NCBI GenBank assembly: GCA_016214375.1
Contig: JACROQ010000118.1
Location: 1 to 23,236, forward strand
DNA: 23,236 nucleotides
Direction of reading: 5' to 3'
From: Nitrospirota bacterium
Lineage (GTDB): Bacteria; Nitrospirota; 9FT-COMBO-42-15; HDB-SIOI813
Positions 7,132 through 14,930 of this stretch are shown piece after piece. The position numbers and the translations under genes are program-made. The notes beneath the pieces were generated by a model. That model searched no databases, was not told the DNA's origin, and was given only the letters and a program-made list of their open reading frames with translations. Each line of letters begins with the position of its first letter. Within the stretch, counting starts at the first letter, position 1.

Positions 7132-7611
7132 ATGAAGATCGCAATTGCCTCGGATCACGCCGGCCGTGAACTCAAGGAAGAGATCGCGGCCCTCTTAAAG
7201 GAAAAGGGGATAGAGGTCATTGACTACGGTGTAGATAATCCGGAGTCTGTAGACTACCCCGACTATGGGATCAAAGTGGCCGGGGCTGTCTCAAAAGGGT
7301 TGGCAGGGATGGGGATACTTTCCTGCGGTACAGGCATAGGGATGTCTATTGTAGCCAACAAATTCCCGAATGTCCGTGCGGCCCTCTGCAGTGACATGTT
7401 TACGGCAAGGATGAGTAGATTGCATAATGATGCCAATGTACTGGTGCTGGGGGGAAGGACCGTAGAGAAGGCTGTTGCCTTATTGATGGTGGAGACGTGG
7501 CTTAAGACAGAGTTTGAAGGCGGCAGGCATCAGAGGAGATTGGATAAGATAAGGGAGCTGGAGAAGGGGTTATATAACAATAAAAAGGATGAACATCGAT
7601 GTCAAAATTAA
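7132..7611 (+). CDS. rpiB: Ribose-5-phosphate isomerase B
   Basis: Interconverts ribose-5-phosphate and ribulose-5-phosphate in the pentose phosphate pathway (LacA/RpiB family). The 159 residues start MKIAIASDHAGRELK, the usual phosphate-binding N-terminus, followed by DYGVDNPESVDYPDYG, the catalytic Cys region GILSCGTGIGMSIVANK, RAALCSDMFTARMSRLHNDANVLVLGGR and EGGRHQRRLDKI. The C-terminus runs about 10 residues beyond typical members, where it overlaps glyA by 13 nt. No SD is present. The gene heads an rpiB-glyA-nrdR cluster, an arrangement found in several deep-branching bacteria. Confidence 0.95.
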   Translation: MKIAIASDHAGRELKEEIAALLKEKGIEVIDYGVDNPESVDYPDYGIKVAGAVSKGLAGMGILSCGTGIGMSIVANKFPNVRAALCSDMFTARMSRLHNDANVLVLGGRTVEKAVALLMVETWLKTEFEGGRHQRRLDKIRELEKGLYNNKKDEHRCQN

Positions 7612-8786
7612 AGAGCGTAGACCCTGAAGTCTATGAAGCCATACAGAATGAGATAGCAAGAGAGAACAAAAAGATTATCCTGATTGCATCGGAAAATGTC
7701 GGCAGTATGGCGGTGCTTGAGGCCCAGGGCTGCGTCATGACCAACAAGTATGCCGAGGGGTATCCCCGCAAGCGGTACTATGGCGGGTGTGAATATGTTG
7801 ACGTCGTGGAGGAGCTTGCCATATCGAGGGCAAAGGCCCTATTCGGGGCCGAACACGTAAATGTGCAGCCCCATTCCGGGACCCAGGCCAACATGGGGGT
7901 CTATTTTGCCGTCCTGAAGCCCGGCGACACCATCATGGGCATGGACCTTTCCCACGGAGGGCACCTCACTCATGGGAGCCGGGTGAATTTTTCAGGGATA
8001 TTCTATAATGTCGTGAGCTACGGGGTTGGTCGTGATACCGGGACGATAGACTATGATGAGGTGAGGAGGATTGCCCTTGAACGGAGACCCAGGATGATCA
8101 TCATAGGGGCAAGCGCCTATGCAAGGACGATAGATTTCAAGAGGTTTCATGAGATCGCCAAAGAGGCTGGGGCCTATACCCTCGCCGATATTGCCCATAT
8201 TGCAGGGCTGATCGCTGCCGGAGTGCACCCGAGCCCCTTCCCTTATGCGGACTTTGTGACCACAACGACACACAAGACCCTGAGGGGGCCGAGGGGCGGC
8301 ATGATCCTATGCAAAGAGGAGTATGCAAAGCTGATTGATAAGAGTATATTTCCCGGAATACAGGGCGGCCCACTGATGCACGTCATTGCGGCCAAGGCTG
8401 TGGCCCTCAGGGAGGCCATGATGCCGGAGTTCCGTGCCTATCAGACCCAGATCGTGGCCAATGCAAAACGTCTCGCTGCAGGCCTTATTGATAAAGGGTA
8501 TAATCTGGTCTCCGGGGGGACGGATAATCACCTGATGCTCGTCGACCTGAGGAGCAAGGGGATCACCGGCAAGGATGCCGAGGCGGCGCTGGATGCCTCA
8601 GGGATTACCGTCAATAAGAATACGGTCCCCTTTGATGATAAGCCCCCGGCGATTACCAGTGGTATCAGGATAGGGACCCCTGTGATGACGACCCGGGGGA
8701 TGAAAGAGCGGGAGATGGATAAGATAGTGGAGTATATAGCGAGAAGGTTGAGATTCTGTGCAGCAAGTTCCCGGCGTATTAGTTGA
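7599..8786 (+). CDS. glyA: Serine hydroxymethyltransferase with an altered C-terminus
   Basis: PLP enzyme converting serine and tetrahydrofolate to glycine and methylene-tetrahydrofolate. The core is intact: LIASENVGSMAVLEAQG, NKYAEGYPRKRYYGGCEYVD, QPHSGTQAN, LADIAHIAGLIAAG and TTTTHKTLRGPRGG with the PLP lysine K226. The length (395) is about 20 short of the usual 412-420. After residue about 381 the frame reads RFCAASSRRIS, unlike any SHMT. In the -1 frame (8741-8782) the DNA encodes EKVEILCSKFPAY followed by TAG, which is the family's usual ending (LC..FP.Y). A small deletion plus frameshift near 8723-8741 is the simplest reading. The start ATG has an AAAAGGATG SD and overlaps rpiB. Whether the enzyme is active is uncertain; the active-site residues are all present. 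Confidence 0.93.
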   Translation: MSKLKSVDPEVYEAIQNEIARENKKIILIASENVGSMAVLEAQGCVMTNKYAEGYPRKRYYGGCEYVDVVEELAISRAKALFGAEHVNVQPHSGTQANMGVYFAVLKPGDTIMGMDLSHGGHLTHGSRVNFSGIFYNVVSYGVGRDTGTIDYDEVRRIALERRPRMIIIGASAYARTIDFKRFHEIAKEAGAYTLADIAHIAGLIAAGVHPSPFPYADFVTTTTHKTLRGPRGGMILCKEEYAKLIDKSIFPGIQGGPLMHVIAAKAVALREAMMPEFRAYQTQIVANAKRLAAGLIDKGYNLVSGGTDNHLMLVDLRSKGITGKDAEAALDASGITVNKNTVPFDDKPPAITSGIRIGTPVMTTRGMKEREMDKIVEYIARRLRFCAASSRRIS

Positions 8787-8804
8787 TAAGAGAAGGGGTA
8801 AACG

Positions 8805-9269
8805 ATGAAGTGTCCATTCTGCGGTCATCTTGAAGACAAGGTCGTGGATTCAAGGGAGGCCAAGGAAGGGAACGCGATACGGCGCCGGCGGGAGTGTCTC
8901 CGGTGCAGGAGGCGGTTTACCACCTATGAGCATATCGAAGATGTGCTCCCGGTTGTGGTCAAGAAGGACGGCCGCAGGGAACCCTTTGACAGGAATAAGA
9001 TCCTCAGCGGTCTTAAAAAGGCCTGTGAGAAGAGGCCCGTAGCCATGGATGTGTTGGAAGAGATCGTATCGAGGATTGAGAAAAGGGCCCAGGAGAGCGG
9101 AGAGAAAGAGATCCCCAGTTCGATGATAGGAGGGGAGGTCATGCGTGAGCTTCAGATGCTTGACGAGGTTGCGTATGTGAGGTTTGCATCGGTCTACAGG
9201 GAGTTTAAGGGTATCAACGAATTTATGGATGAGTTGAAGGACCTGTTGAAGGAGAGGAATAAGAAATAG
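8805..9269 (+). CDS. nrdR: Transcriptional repressor NrdR
   Basis: Nucleotide-sensing repressor of ribonucleotide reductase genes. The 154-residue protein has the N-terminal zinc ribbon (MKCPFCGHLEDKVVDSRE, then CLRCRRRFTTYE; Cys at 3, 6, 31 and 34) followed by the ATP-cone domain (VVKKDGRREPFDRNKILSGLKKACEKRPV) and the usual end (YVRFASVYREFKGINEFMDEL). The start ATG is preceded by AGAAGGGG at SD distance. It lies 18 nt after glyA, probably in the same transcript. No ribonucleotide reductase gene is in this window. Confidence 0.96.
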   Translation: MKCPFCGHLEDKVVDSREAKEGNAIRRRRECLRCRRRFTTYEHIEDVLPVVVKKDGRREPFDRNKILSGLKKACEKRPVAMDVLEEIVSRIEKRAQESGEKEIPSSMIGGEVMRELQMLDEVAYVRFASVYREFKGINEFMDELKDLLKERNKK

Positions 9270-9283
9270 GGTTCAAGGATTCG

Positions 9284-9298
9284 AGGGGTCGAACCCCT
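9284..9298 (+). other. Small stem-loop between nrdR and rnfC
   Basis: AGGGGT-CGA-ACCCCT followed by ATTCTTTT, so a weak intrinsic terminator is possible. An alternative pairing GGGTTC (9269-9274) with GAACCC (9291-9296) competes with it. The rnfC SD (GGAGG) follows directly. I see no clear promoter for rnfC in the 49-bp gap. Confidence 0.35.
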
Positions 9299-9318
9299 AT
9301 TCTTTTGGAGGTATTAAG

Positions 9319-10638
9319 ATGTGGACGATTGCGGGGGAAGGTATCCATCCAATCCATGAGAAGAGGCTTACGTCCTCTGTTACTGTTGGGGATTTAAGGT
9401 TGCCTGGCAAGGTGGTCATTCCCCTGTCTCAGCATATTGGGGCGCCGTCTGAGCCGCTGGTCAGGATCGGGGACAGTGTCAGGAAGTATCAAAAGATCGG
9501 AGAAGCAAAGGGTTTTATATCGGCCTCGGTCCATGCCTCCATCTCCGGCAAGGTCATCGCGATTGGGAAGTTCCCCCATCCGTCAGGAAATCAGTCCCAT
9601 TCTATCGTGATCGAGTCTGACGGCAAGGATGAGCCCATGGAGGGGCTTACAGAACATCCGGATTACCTCAGCTTAGATCCCAAAGAATTAAAAGATATCA
9701 TCGTGAATGCCGGCATCGTCGGCATGGGGGGCGCCACATTTCCGACGCACGTCAAGTTGAACCCGCCTAAGGAAAAGAAGATCGATACCGTTTTATTAAA
9801 TGGCGCCGAGTGCGAGCCCTATCTGACTGCAGACGACCGGTTGATGGTGGAGATGCCCCGTGAGGTGGTGGAGGGGATGAAGATCCTCATGCACATTATG
9901 GGGGTCAAAGAGGGGCACATCGGCATTGAAGATGATAAACCAGGTGCTATTGAGGCAATGAGAAAGGCGGCATCAGGCACAGGGATACACATTTCTGTTC
10001 TCGAGAAAAAATACCCGCAGGGCGCTGAAAAGCAGCTTATCAAGAGCATCCTTGGCCGGGAGGTCCCATCCGGCGGTCTCCCCATGGATATCGGCGTTGT
10101 GGCGCAGAATGTCGGTACTGCTGCGGCTGTCTATAATGCCGTACGCTATGGGATCCCCCTCATTGAGCGTATTGTGACGGTGACCGGGCAGGGGATTCAA
10201 AGACCGGGGAATTTCAGGGTGCGCATCGGCACTCTCCTGGAGCATGTGATTACAGAGTGTGGTGGTCTTGTGGGTGAACCGGGCAAGATCCTGTTTGGTG
10301 GTCCTATGATGGGGATTGCCCAGTATACGCTGTATGTACCTGTTCTGAAGGGGACATCCGGGATCCTCGTCATACCCAAAGAGGATGTTCTGCTGGAAGA
10401 CTTTACTGCCTGCATCCGGTGCGGCAGGTGTGTGCAGGCCTGTCCTATCCGGTTATTACCCAACATGTACAGTGTGCTTGCAGAGGCAGGGAAGCCAAAG
10501 GATGCTGAGAAATATTATGTGCTCGACTGCATCGAGTGTGGTTGCTGTACCTATGTATGTCCATCGAGACGACCCATTGTGCATCAGATACGCTATATAA
10601 AGGCAGAGATGAGAAAGGCTAAGAACAAGGTCGCATGA
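9319..10638 (+). CDS. rnfC: Rnf electron transport complex subunit C
   Basis: Peripheral NADH/flavin- and Fe-S-binding subunit of the Rnf complex, which couples ferredoxin oxidation to NAD+ reduction and ion export. The 439 residues have an N-terminal barrel-sandwich region (GKVVIPLSQHIGAPSEPLV), the Nqo1-type flavin/NADH domain (GIVGMGGATFPTHVKL, NGAECEPYLTADDR), the SLBB region and two [4Fe-4S] motifs: CIRCGRCVQACP from C365 and CIECGCCTYVCP from C404. Length and domain order are standard. ATG 9319 has a GGAGG SD. It is the first gene of rnfCDGEAB, the order known from Clostridia and related anaerobes and unlike rnfABCDGE of gammaproteobacteria. Confidence 0.96.
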   Translation: MWTIAGEGIHPIHEKRLTSSVTVGDLRLPGKVVIPLSQHIGAPSEPLVRIGDSVRKYQKIGEAKGFISASVHASISGKVIAIGKFPHPSGNQSHSIVIESDGKDEPMEGLTEHPDYLSLDPKELKDIIVNAGIVGMGGATFPTHVKLNPPKEKKIDTVLLNGAECEPYLTADDRLMVEMPREVVEGMKILMHIMGVKEGHIGIEDDKPGAIEAMRKAASGTGIHISVLEKKYPQGAEKQLIKSILGREVPSGGLPMDIGVVAQNVGTAAAVYNAVRYGIPLIERIVTVTGQGIQRPGNFRVRIGTLLEHVITECGGLVGEPGKILFGGPMMGIAQYTLYVPVLKGTSGILVIPKEDVLLEDFTACIRCGRCVQACPIRLLPNMYSVLAEAGKPKDAEKYYVLDCIECGCCTYVCPSRRPIVHQIRYIKAEMRKAKNKVA

Positions 10639-10670
10639 GGCCTCGCTGTTCGTAGAGCTGACAAGTTGTA

Positions 10671-11720
10671 ATGACAGAGCAGACAGTCGCAGAGAAAGAA
10701 GAAAAAAAGGGCAGGTTAGAAGAACCGACCCCGAAGTTGATCCTGACCTCTTCTCCCCATGTGCTTGGGGAGTATTCCATAGAGAGGATCATGTGGTCTG
10801 TGGTCTTAGCCCTGATGCCGGGCGCCCTGGCAGGGCTCTATTTCTTTGGCTGGTCTGCCCTTCAGGTCATCGTGGTGTGCATTGCGTCTGCCCTGGGCGC
10901 TGAGGCCCTTTTTCAGAAGATCTCCGGTCAGAGGATGACTATCAGGGATGGCAGCGCCGCAGTCACCGGGTTGCTGCTGGCCCTCACACTGCCGCCGGGT
11001 TCCCCCTGGTGGCTTTCCGTCATCGGCGGCTTCTTTGCGATCATGATCTGCAAGCAACTCTACGGCGGTCTTGGATATAATCCCTTTAATCCGGCCATTA
11101 TGGCGAGGGTGTTTCTGCTCATCGCCTTTCCGCTTCAGATGACGAGATGGCCTGTACCGCATCCAATCTTTTCAGGGATCGATGCAAAGACAGGGGCTAC
11201 GCCGCTGGGAGATCTCCAGGTGGCAAGGCTGACCGGGAAGGGGATAGGCAAGGCGGTGGAGTTAAACCTATGGGACGCATTTATCGGGAATATCGGGGGG
11301 AGTATCGGCGAGGTATCGGCGCTGGCCCTTCTCATAGGGGCGGCATACCTCATCTACAAGCAATATATCACATGGCATATCCCCCTCTCCATGATTGGTA
11401 CTGTCATGGTCTTCAGCGGGATATTCTGGATGATGAATCCGGACAAGTATGCCAATCCCCTCTTTCACCTCCTTACAGGGGGGCTTATCATAGGGGCATT
11501 CTTTATGGCAACAGATATGGTCACCTGTCCTGTCACCCTGAAGGGACAGTTGATTTTTGGTTTTGGCTGCGGGCTGATCACCGTCATCATCAGGATGTGG
11601 GGGGGATATCCGGAAGGGGTATCCTTTGCCATAGTCCTGATGAATATCGCGACGCCGTTGATAGATATGTATACCAGGCCTGTGAGGTATGGGGCTAAAA
11701 GGGTGGAGGGGGCCAGTTAG
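10671..11720 (+). CDS. rnfD: Rnf electron transport complex subunit D
   Basis: Integral membrane flavoprotein subunit of Rnf (NqrB/RnfD family). After a polar, Glu/Lys-rich N-terminal stretch (about 1-25) come SSPHVLGEYSIERIMWSV and eight or so membrane segments. The covalent FMN site is seen as DAKTGATPLGDL with Thr177. YGGLGYNPFNPAIMARVF and FFMATDMVTCPVTLKG are further conserved blocks. Length 349 is typical. No strong SD precedes ATG 10671, 32 nt after rnfC. It is followed three bases later by rnfG. Confidence 0.95.
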   Translation: MTEQTVAEKEEKKGRLEEPTPKLILTSSPHVLGEYSIERIMWSVVLALMPGALAGLYFFGWSALQVIVVCIASALGAEALFQKISGQRMTIRDGSAAVTGLLLALTLPPGSPWWLSVIGGFFAIMICKQLYGGLGYNPFNPAIMARVFLLIAFPLQMTRWPVPHPIFSGIDAKTGATPLGDLQVARLTGKGIGKAVELNLWDAFIGNIGGSIGEVSALALLIGAAYLIYKQYITWHIPLSMIGTVMVFSGIFWMMNPDKYANPLFHLLTGGLIIGAFFMATDMVTCPVTLKGQLIFGFGCGLITVIIRMWGGYPEGVSFAIVLMNIATPLIDMYTRPVRYGAKRVEGAS

Positions 11721-11723
11721 GGT

Positions 11724-12302
11724 ATGGGACGTCTAATCATCGTTCTGACTGTAATATGCCTCGTGGCGACTATAGCCTTAGCCAGGGTATATGACATTAC
11801 GAAAGGGCCCATTGCGGAACAGGAGCGGTTAAGGACTGTTAGCGCTATCAAGGCCGTCCTCCCGGCGTTTAATAATGATATTGACAAGGATGCCAGGGAG
11901 GTGGTGGTGGGCAGGGATAAAAAGGATAGGGATATCAAGATTAAGTTCTATACCGGAAAGATGGATGAGGTCCCTGTTGGAGTGGCATTCCAGATGACGG
12001 CCCCGGATGGCTATGCCGGGGATATCTCGATATTGATGGGGGTCACCCCGGAAGGGAAGATAACAGGGATAGAGATTATCAGCCAGAGAGAGACCCCAGG
12101 TCTTGGCAACAAGATCCTGCAGGAGGTATGGAGGGGGGAGTTTAAGGGGAGGTCTCTTGAAGATGGGCCTAAGCTTGCCGTGAAAAAGGATGGGGGAGAG
12201 ATAGACCAGTTCAGCGGGGCCACGATATCGCCCCGTGCGGTTGCCAATGTCGTAAAGAGGGGACTTGAGATGTACAGAAAGGAGTTTAGTCATGGCGGAT
12301 AG
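11724..12302 (+). CDS. rnfG: Rnf electron transport complex subunit G
   Basis: Membrane-anchored FMN-binding subunit of Rnf. The 192 residues have an N-terminal membrane helix (about 3-21), then an FMN-binding domain with PDGYAGDISILMGVTPEGKITGIEIISQRETPGLG, and the flavinylation motif SGATIS with Thr167, which carries covalent FMN in the family. Covalent attachment needs an ApbE flavin transferase, not found in this window. The GGAGGGGG upstream overlaps the end of rnfD. The last 11 nt overlap the start of rnfE. Confidence 0.95.
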   Translation: MGRLIIVLTVICLVATIALARVYDITKGPIAEQERLRTVSAIKAVLPAFNNDIDKDAREVVVGRDKKDRDIKIKFYTGKMDEVPVGVAFQMTAPDGYAGDISILMGVTPEGKITGIEIISQRETPGLGNKILQEVWRGEFKGRSLEDGPKLAVKKDGGEIDQFSGATISPRAVANVVKRGLEMYRKEFSHGG

Positions 12303-12990
12303 CGATATCACATCTTCTGAGATTGCAGAGTTACAACCGGCAAGCGGGACATCCTGGTTGAATCTCAAAGAGCTGTCGGGCGACCTTGTCCGGGGTTTAT
12401 GGGAGGAGATACCGCTCTTCCGCCTGGTCCTGGGGACATGCCCTACGCTTGCGGTTACCACATCTGCGACAAATGGGGTGGGTATGGGTATCGCAACGAC
12501 CTTTGTCCTTGTCGCTTCGAACATCATGATATCCTTATTACGCAAGATAATACCGGATATGATCAGGATACCGGCCTTCATTATCGTGATCGCCTCTTTT
12601 GTGACAATCGTTGACCTCATGATGGCCGCTTTTACACCCGAGCTGCACCATGCCCTGGGTATATTTATTCCCCTGATCGTCGTCAACTGTATTGTTCTGG
12701 CCAGGGCCGAGGCCTTTGCATCCAAGAATGGTCCTCTAAGGTCAACAGCGGATGGCCTCGGGATGGGGTTAGGCTTTACGATCGTCCTGATACTCCTTGG
12801 ATCGTTAAGAGAGATACTCGGCAACGGGACGTGGTTCGGTATGCCGGCCCTGACAGGTATTATGGGGTTGTTTAACTATGAGTACCAGCCCATGATCGTT
12901 ATGGTCCTGCCGCCCGGGGCGTTTATTGGATTGGGACTCTTTGTCGCCCTGGCAAATAAGATTGAGGAAAAAAGAAAGGGGAAAAAATAA
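12292..12990 (+). CDS. rnfE: Rnf electron transport complex subunit E
   Basis: Integral membrane subunit of Rnf (NqrD/RnfE family), one of the paired subunits with Cys residues that hold a membrane-embedded Fe-S centre together with RnfA. Motifs: NPxLV-type region replaced by FRLVLGTCPTLAVTTSATNGVGMG, then ALGIFIPLIVVNCIVLARAEAFA and DGLGMGLGFTIVLILLGSLREILG. The start ATG 12292 (MADSDITSSE) has AAAGGAG seven nt upstream; an upstream in-frame TTG at 12265 is unlikely. The polar N-terminal extension of about 35 residues before the first membrane segment is longer than in many homologues. It overlaps rnfG by 11 nt, and rnfA starts 3 nt after its stop. Confidence 0.95.
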   Translation: MADSDITSSEIAELQPASGTSWLNLKELSGDLVRGLWEEIPLFRLVLGTCPTLAVTTSATNGVGMGIATTFVLVASNIMISLLRKIIPDMIRIPAFIIVIASFVTIVDLMMAAFTPELHHALGIFIPLIVVNCIVLARAEAFASKNGPLRSTADGLGMGLGFTIVLILLGSLREILGNGTWFGMPALTGIMGLFNYEYQPMIVMVLPPGAFIGLGLFVALANKIEEKRKGKK

Positions 12991-12993
12991 GAA

Positions 12994-13584
12994 ATGGACA
13001 ATGTCGTCGAGATATTACTGATACTCGTCAGCACCATTTTTGTGACTAATTTTGTCCTGGCCCGTTTTCTTGGGATCTGTCCCTTTTTAGGGGTTTCATC
13101 GAGGATAGAGACCAGTATTGGTATGGGGATGGCCGTCATCTTTGTAATCACTCTGGCAGCCCTCAGTTCATGGCTTATTGATAAGTTTGTCCTGATACCG
13201 TTTGACCTGGTCTATCTCAGGACGATTGTCTTTATCCTTGTGATTGCCAGTTTAGTGCAGTTCGTGGAGATGGTGATACGCAAGACAAGCCCGGCGCTCT
13301 ACAATGCCCTTGGGATATTCCTGCCGCTGATTACGACCAACTGTGCGGTTTTGGCTGTAGCATTGCTCGTGGTGCAGAAGGAGATGGATCTATTCCCGAT
13401 GCTCTTCTTTGCGGTCGGGGCCTCCACGGGATTTACAGTGGCATTGATACTCATGGCCGGAATCCGTGAACATACTGTCCATGCCAGGATACCCAGGGTG
13501 CTGCAGGGGACCCCTATTTCATTGATTACAGCAGGACAGATGGCCCTGGCCTTTCTGGGTTTTGCAGGGCTGGTCAAAATGTAG
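12994..13584 (+). CDS. rnfA: Rnf electron transport complex subunit A
   Basis: Integral membrane subunit of Rnf (NqrE/RnfA family), structurally paired with RnfE. The 196 residues have six membrane segments with the motifs NFVLARFLGICPFLGVSSRIETSIGMG, ALGIFLPLITTNCAVLAVALL and GFTVALILMAGIREH, including the conserved Cys in both half-repeats. An AAAGGGG SD lies upstream. The TAG stop (13582-13584) is part of the TAGTTGCC unit that opens the structured element before rnfB, so the repeat reaches exactly to the end of the coding sequence. Confidence 0.96.
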   Translation: MDNVVEILLILVSTIFVTNFVLARFLGICPFLGVSSRIETSIGMGMAVIFVITLAALSSWLIDKFVLIPFDLVYLRTIVFILVIASLVQFVEMVIRKTSPALYNALGIFLPLITTNCAVLAVALLVVQKEMDLFPMLFFAVGASTGFTVALILMAGIREHTVHARIPRVLQGTPISLITAGQMALAFLGFAGLVKM

Positions 13585-13772
13585 TTGCCTGATTTATCAG
13601 GCTGCAGGAAGCCCAATGAATTGGGCAACTACGGCTCCGCCTGCGAGCCTCGGGGTACCCATTGCGGCCGGAGGCCAATGCAATGGGTCGAGTCAACTGC
13701 GAAGGCCAGGAGCGAAGGGGAAACGTCCCCCCCTTCACCGAGGCATTACCCCCTTTGATAAATTTAGTTGCC
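13582..13772 (+). repeat. Structured multi-stem element between rnfA and rnfB
   Basis: About 190 non-coding bases bounded by direct TAGTTGCC copies (13582-13589, 13765-13772), with a third inverted copy at 13624-13631. A nested fold can be read: outer stem ATTTATCA/TGATAAAT (13592-13599, 13756-13763); GCAGG/CCTGC (13604-13608, 13640-13644) around GCCCAAT/ATTGGGC; GCCTCGG/CCGAGGC (13647-13653, 13738-13744) around two hairpins, a 9-bp one (13657-13665, 13680-13688) with an inner GGCC/GGCC and a 7-bp one GAAGGGG/CCCCTTC (13714-13720, 13730-13736). It may be a mobile palindromic repeat or a structured leader RNA. Confidence 0.7.
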
Positions 13773-13797
13773 CGACATGAGGCGGATAGGTTATAAT
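13768..13797 (+). promoter_or_regulatory. rnfB promoter
   Basis: TTGCCC (13768-13773), 18-nt spacer, perfect TATAAT (13792-13797). The -35 hexamer lies within the terminal repeat of the structured element, so the repeat appears to supply half of the promoter. The leader to rnfB is about 27 nt and carries a GGAGAAGG SD. Confidence 0.6.
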
Positions 13798-13830
13798 GGA
13801 CATAATTAAGCATTAGTGGAGAAGGTCTAA

Positions 13831-14850
13831 ATGTTGATGGCCATGGTGACAATGGGTGCGATCAGTGTGGTGGCAAGCTTCGGGCTTGGTGTTGCCGCCA
13901 AGAAATTTGCCGTTGAGATAGACCCGAAGGTCCAGGAGATAGACAGCGCCTTGCCGCACGCCAATTGCGGGGCATGTGGTTATGCCGGCTGTGCAGGTTT
14001 TGCCGCGGCAGTTGCCACGGGGCAGGCCCCTGTCAGCGGGTGCCCTCCGGGTGGAGCCGCTGCTGCCAAGAAGATTGCGGCGATCATGGGGGTGGATGCC
14101 CCGGAGATGCCGGAGAGGATGCTGGCCAGGGTCTACTGCCTTGGCGGGCATCAGGAGGCCGTTGAAAAGTTTGAATATCATGGCGTACAGGACTGCAACG
14201 CAGCGATCCTTGTAGCGGGCGGCTCAAAGAGCTGTGTCTATGGATGTCTCGGGCTTGCCAGTTGCGTCAGGGCCTGCCCGTTTGACGCCATGTACATGAG
14301 TGAGAACGGGCTCCCTGTTGTGGTTGATGATAAGTGTACGGGGTGCGGCCTGTGCATACCGCCCTGTCCTAAGAATCTGATAGAACTGGTGCCTGAAAAT
14401 AAGGATGTCCATATCTTCTGCCGTTCTTTGGACAAGGGGTCAGATACCAAGAAGGTCTGTAGTACGGGTTGTACTGCATGCACTAAATGTGAGAAGGTCT
14501 GTCCCTATAATGCCATCACCATAGACAGTTTTCTCGCCCGGATAGACTATAGTCGATGTACGAACTGCGGCCTGTGCGTTCCTGTATGCCCGACAAACAT
14601 TATCTCCGACCTGATCCCGGTCAGAGAGGTCGCTTATATTCATGATGATTGTATCGGTTGTCTTATCTGTAAGAAGGTGTGTCCGGTGGATGCCATCACC
14701 GGGGAATCCAAACAACTGCATATTGTAGATTCCGTGATGTGCGTCGGATGCACGATATGCGCGGATAAATGCCCGCCCAAGGTCATTGAGATGCGGCCGC
14801 AACAGAGATACAAAAACGAGTTGGAGAAGGTATTGTCAGGGGTCGCATAG
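13831..14850 (+). CDS. rnfB: Rnf electron transport complex subunit B, multi-cluster form
   Basis: Membrane-anchored Fe-S subunit of Rnf that accepts electrons from ferredoxin. An N-terminal membrane helix (about 3-22) precedes the four-Cys 4Fe-4S domain (C46, C49, C54, C71). Six Cys motifs then follow: C135/139/145/149, C169-179, C214-224, C243-253, C274-284 and C304-314. At 339 residues it is far longer than the ~190-residue gammaproteobacterial RnfB and resembles the long polyferredoxin form of acetogens and related anaerobes. ATG 13831 has a GGAGAAGG SD at 5 nt. It is separated from rnfA by a 246-bp gap and has its own promoter, so its level may be set separately from the other subunits. 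Confidence 0.96.
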   Translation: MLMAMVTMGAISVVASFGLGVAAKKFAVEIDPKVQEIDSALPHANCGACGYAGCAGFAAAVATGQAPVSGCPPGGAAAAKKIAAIMGVDAPEMPERMLARVYCLGGHQEAVEKFEYHGVQDCNAAILVAGGSKSCVYGCLGLASCVRACPFDAMYMSENGLPVVVDDKCTGCGLCIPPCPKNLIELVPENKDVHIFCRSLDKGSDTKKVCSTGCTACTKCEKVCPYNAITIDSFLARIDYSRCTNCGLCVPVCPTNIISDLIPVREVAYIHDDCIGCLICKKVCPVDAITGESKQLHIVDSVMCVGCTICADKCPPKVIEMRPQQRYKNELEKVLSGVA

Positions 14851-14930
14851 CCTGTCTGCATGCCATCTCTCCTTGCTCTCTGCAATAGTATTTGCGAGGG
14901 CTATTTAACCCAAAAGGAGGTGAAAAAAGA

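Noticed and set aside
8723..8741. Programmed -1 frameshifting in glyA
   Set aside because: No slippery heptamer or downstream stem is seen in the only stretch where the shift could occur, and the protein also lacks about 20 residues, so an indel is simpler.
9269..9298. tRNA-like T-arm sequence (GGTTCAAGG ... GGGGTCGAACCCC)
   Set aside because: No acceptor, D or anticodon arm can be built around it in the 49-bp gap, and the loop has the wrong size.
11829..12824. Long antisense open frame (331 codons) opposite rnfG and rnfE
   Set aside because: Composition is a shadow of the sense genes, no SD or family resemblance, and the sense genes are certain.
13691..13720. Cobalamin-riboswitch-like stretch (AACTGCGAAGGCCAGGAGCG) before rnfB
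   Set aside because: Only the CAGGAG part resembles a B12 box; the other conserved blocks and a B12-related gene are missing, and the stretch lies inside the repeat-like fold.
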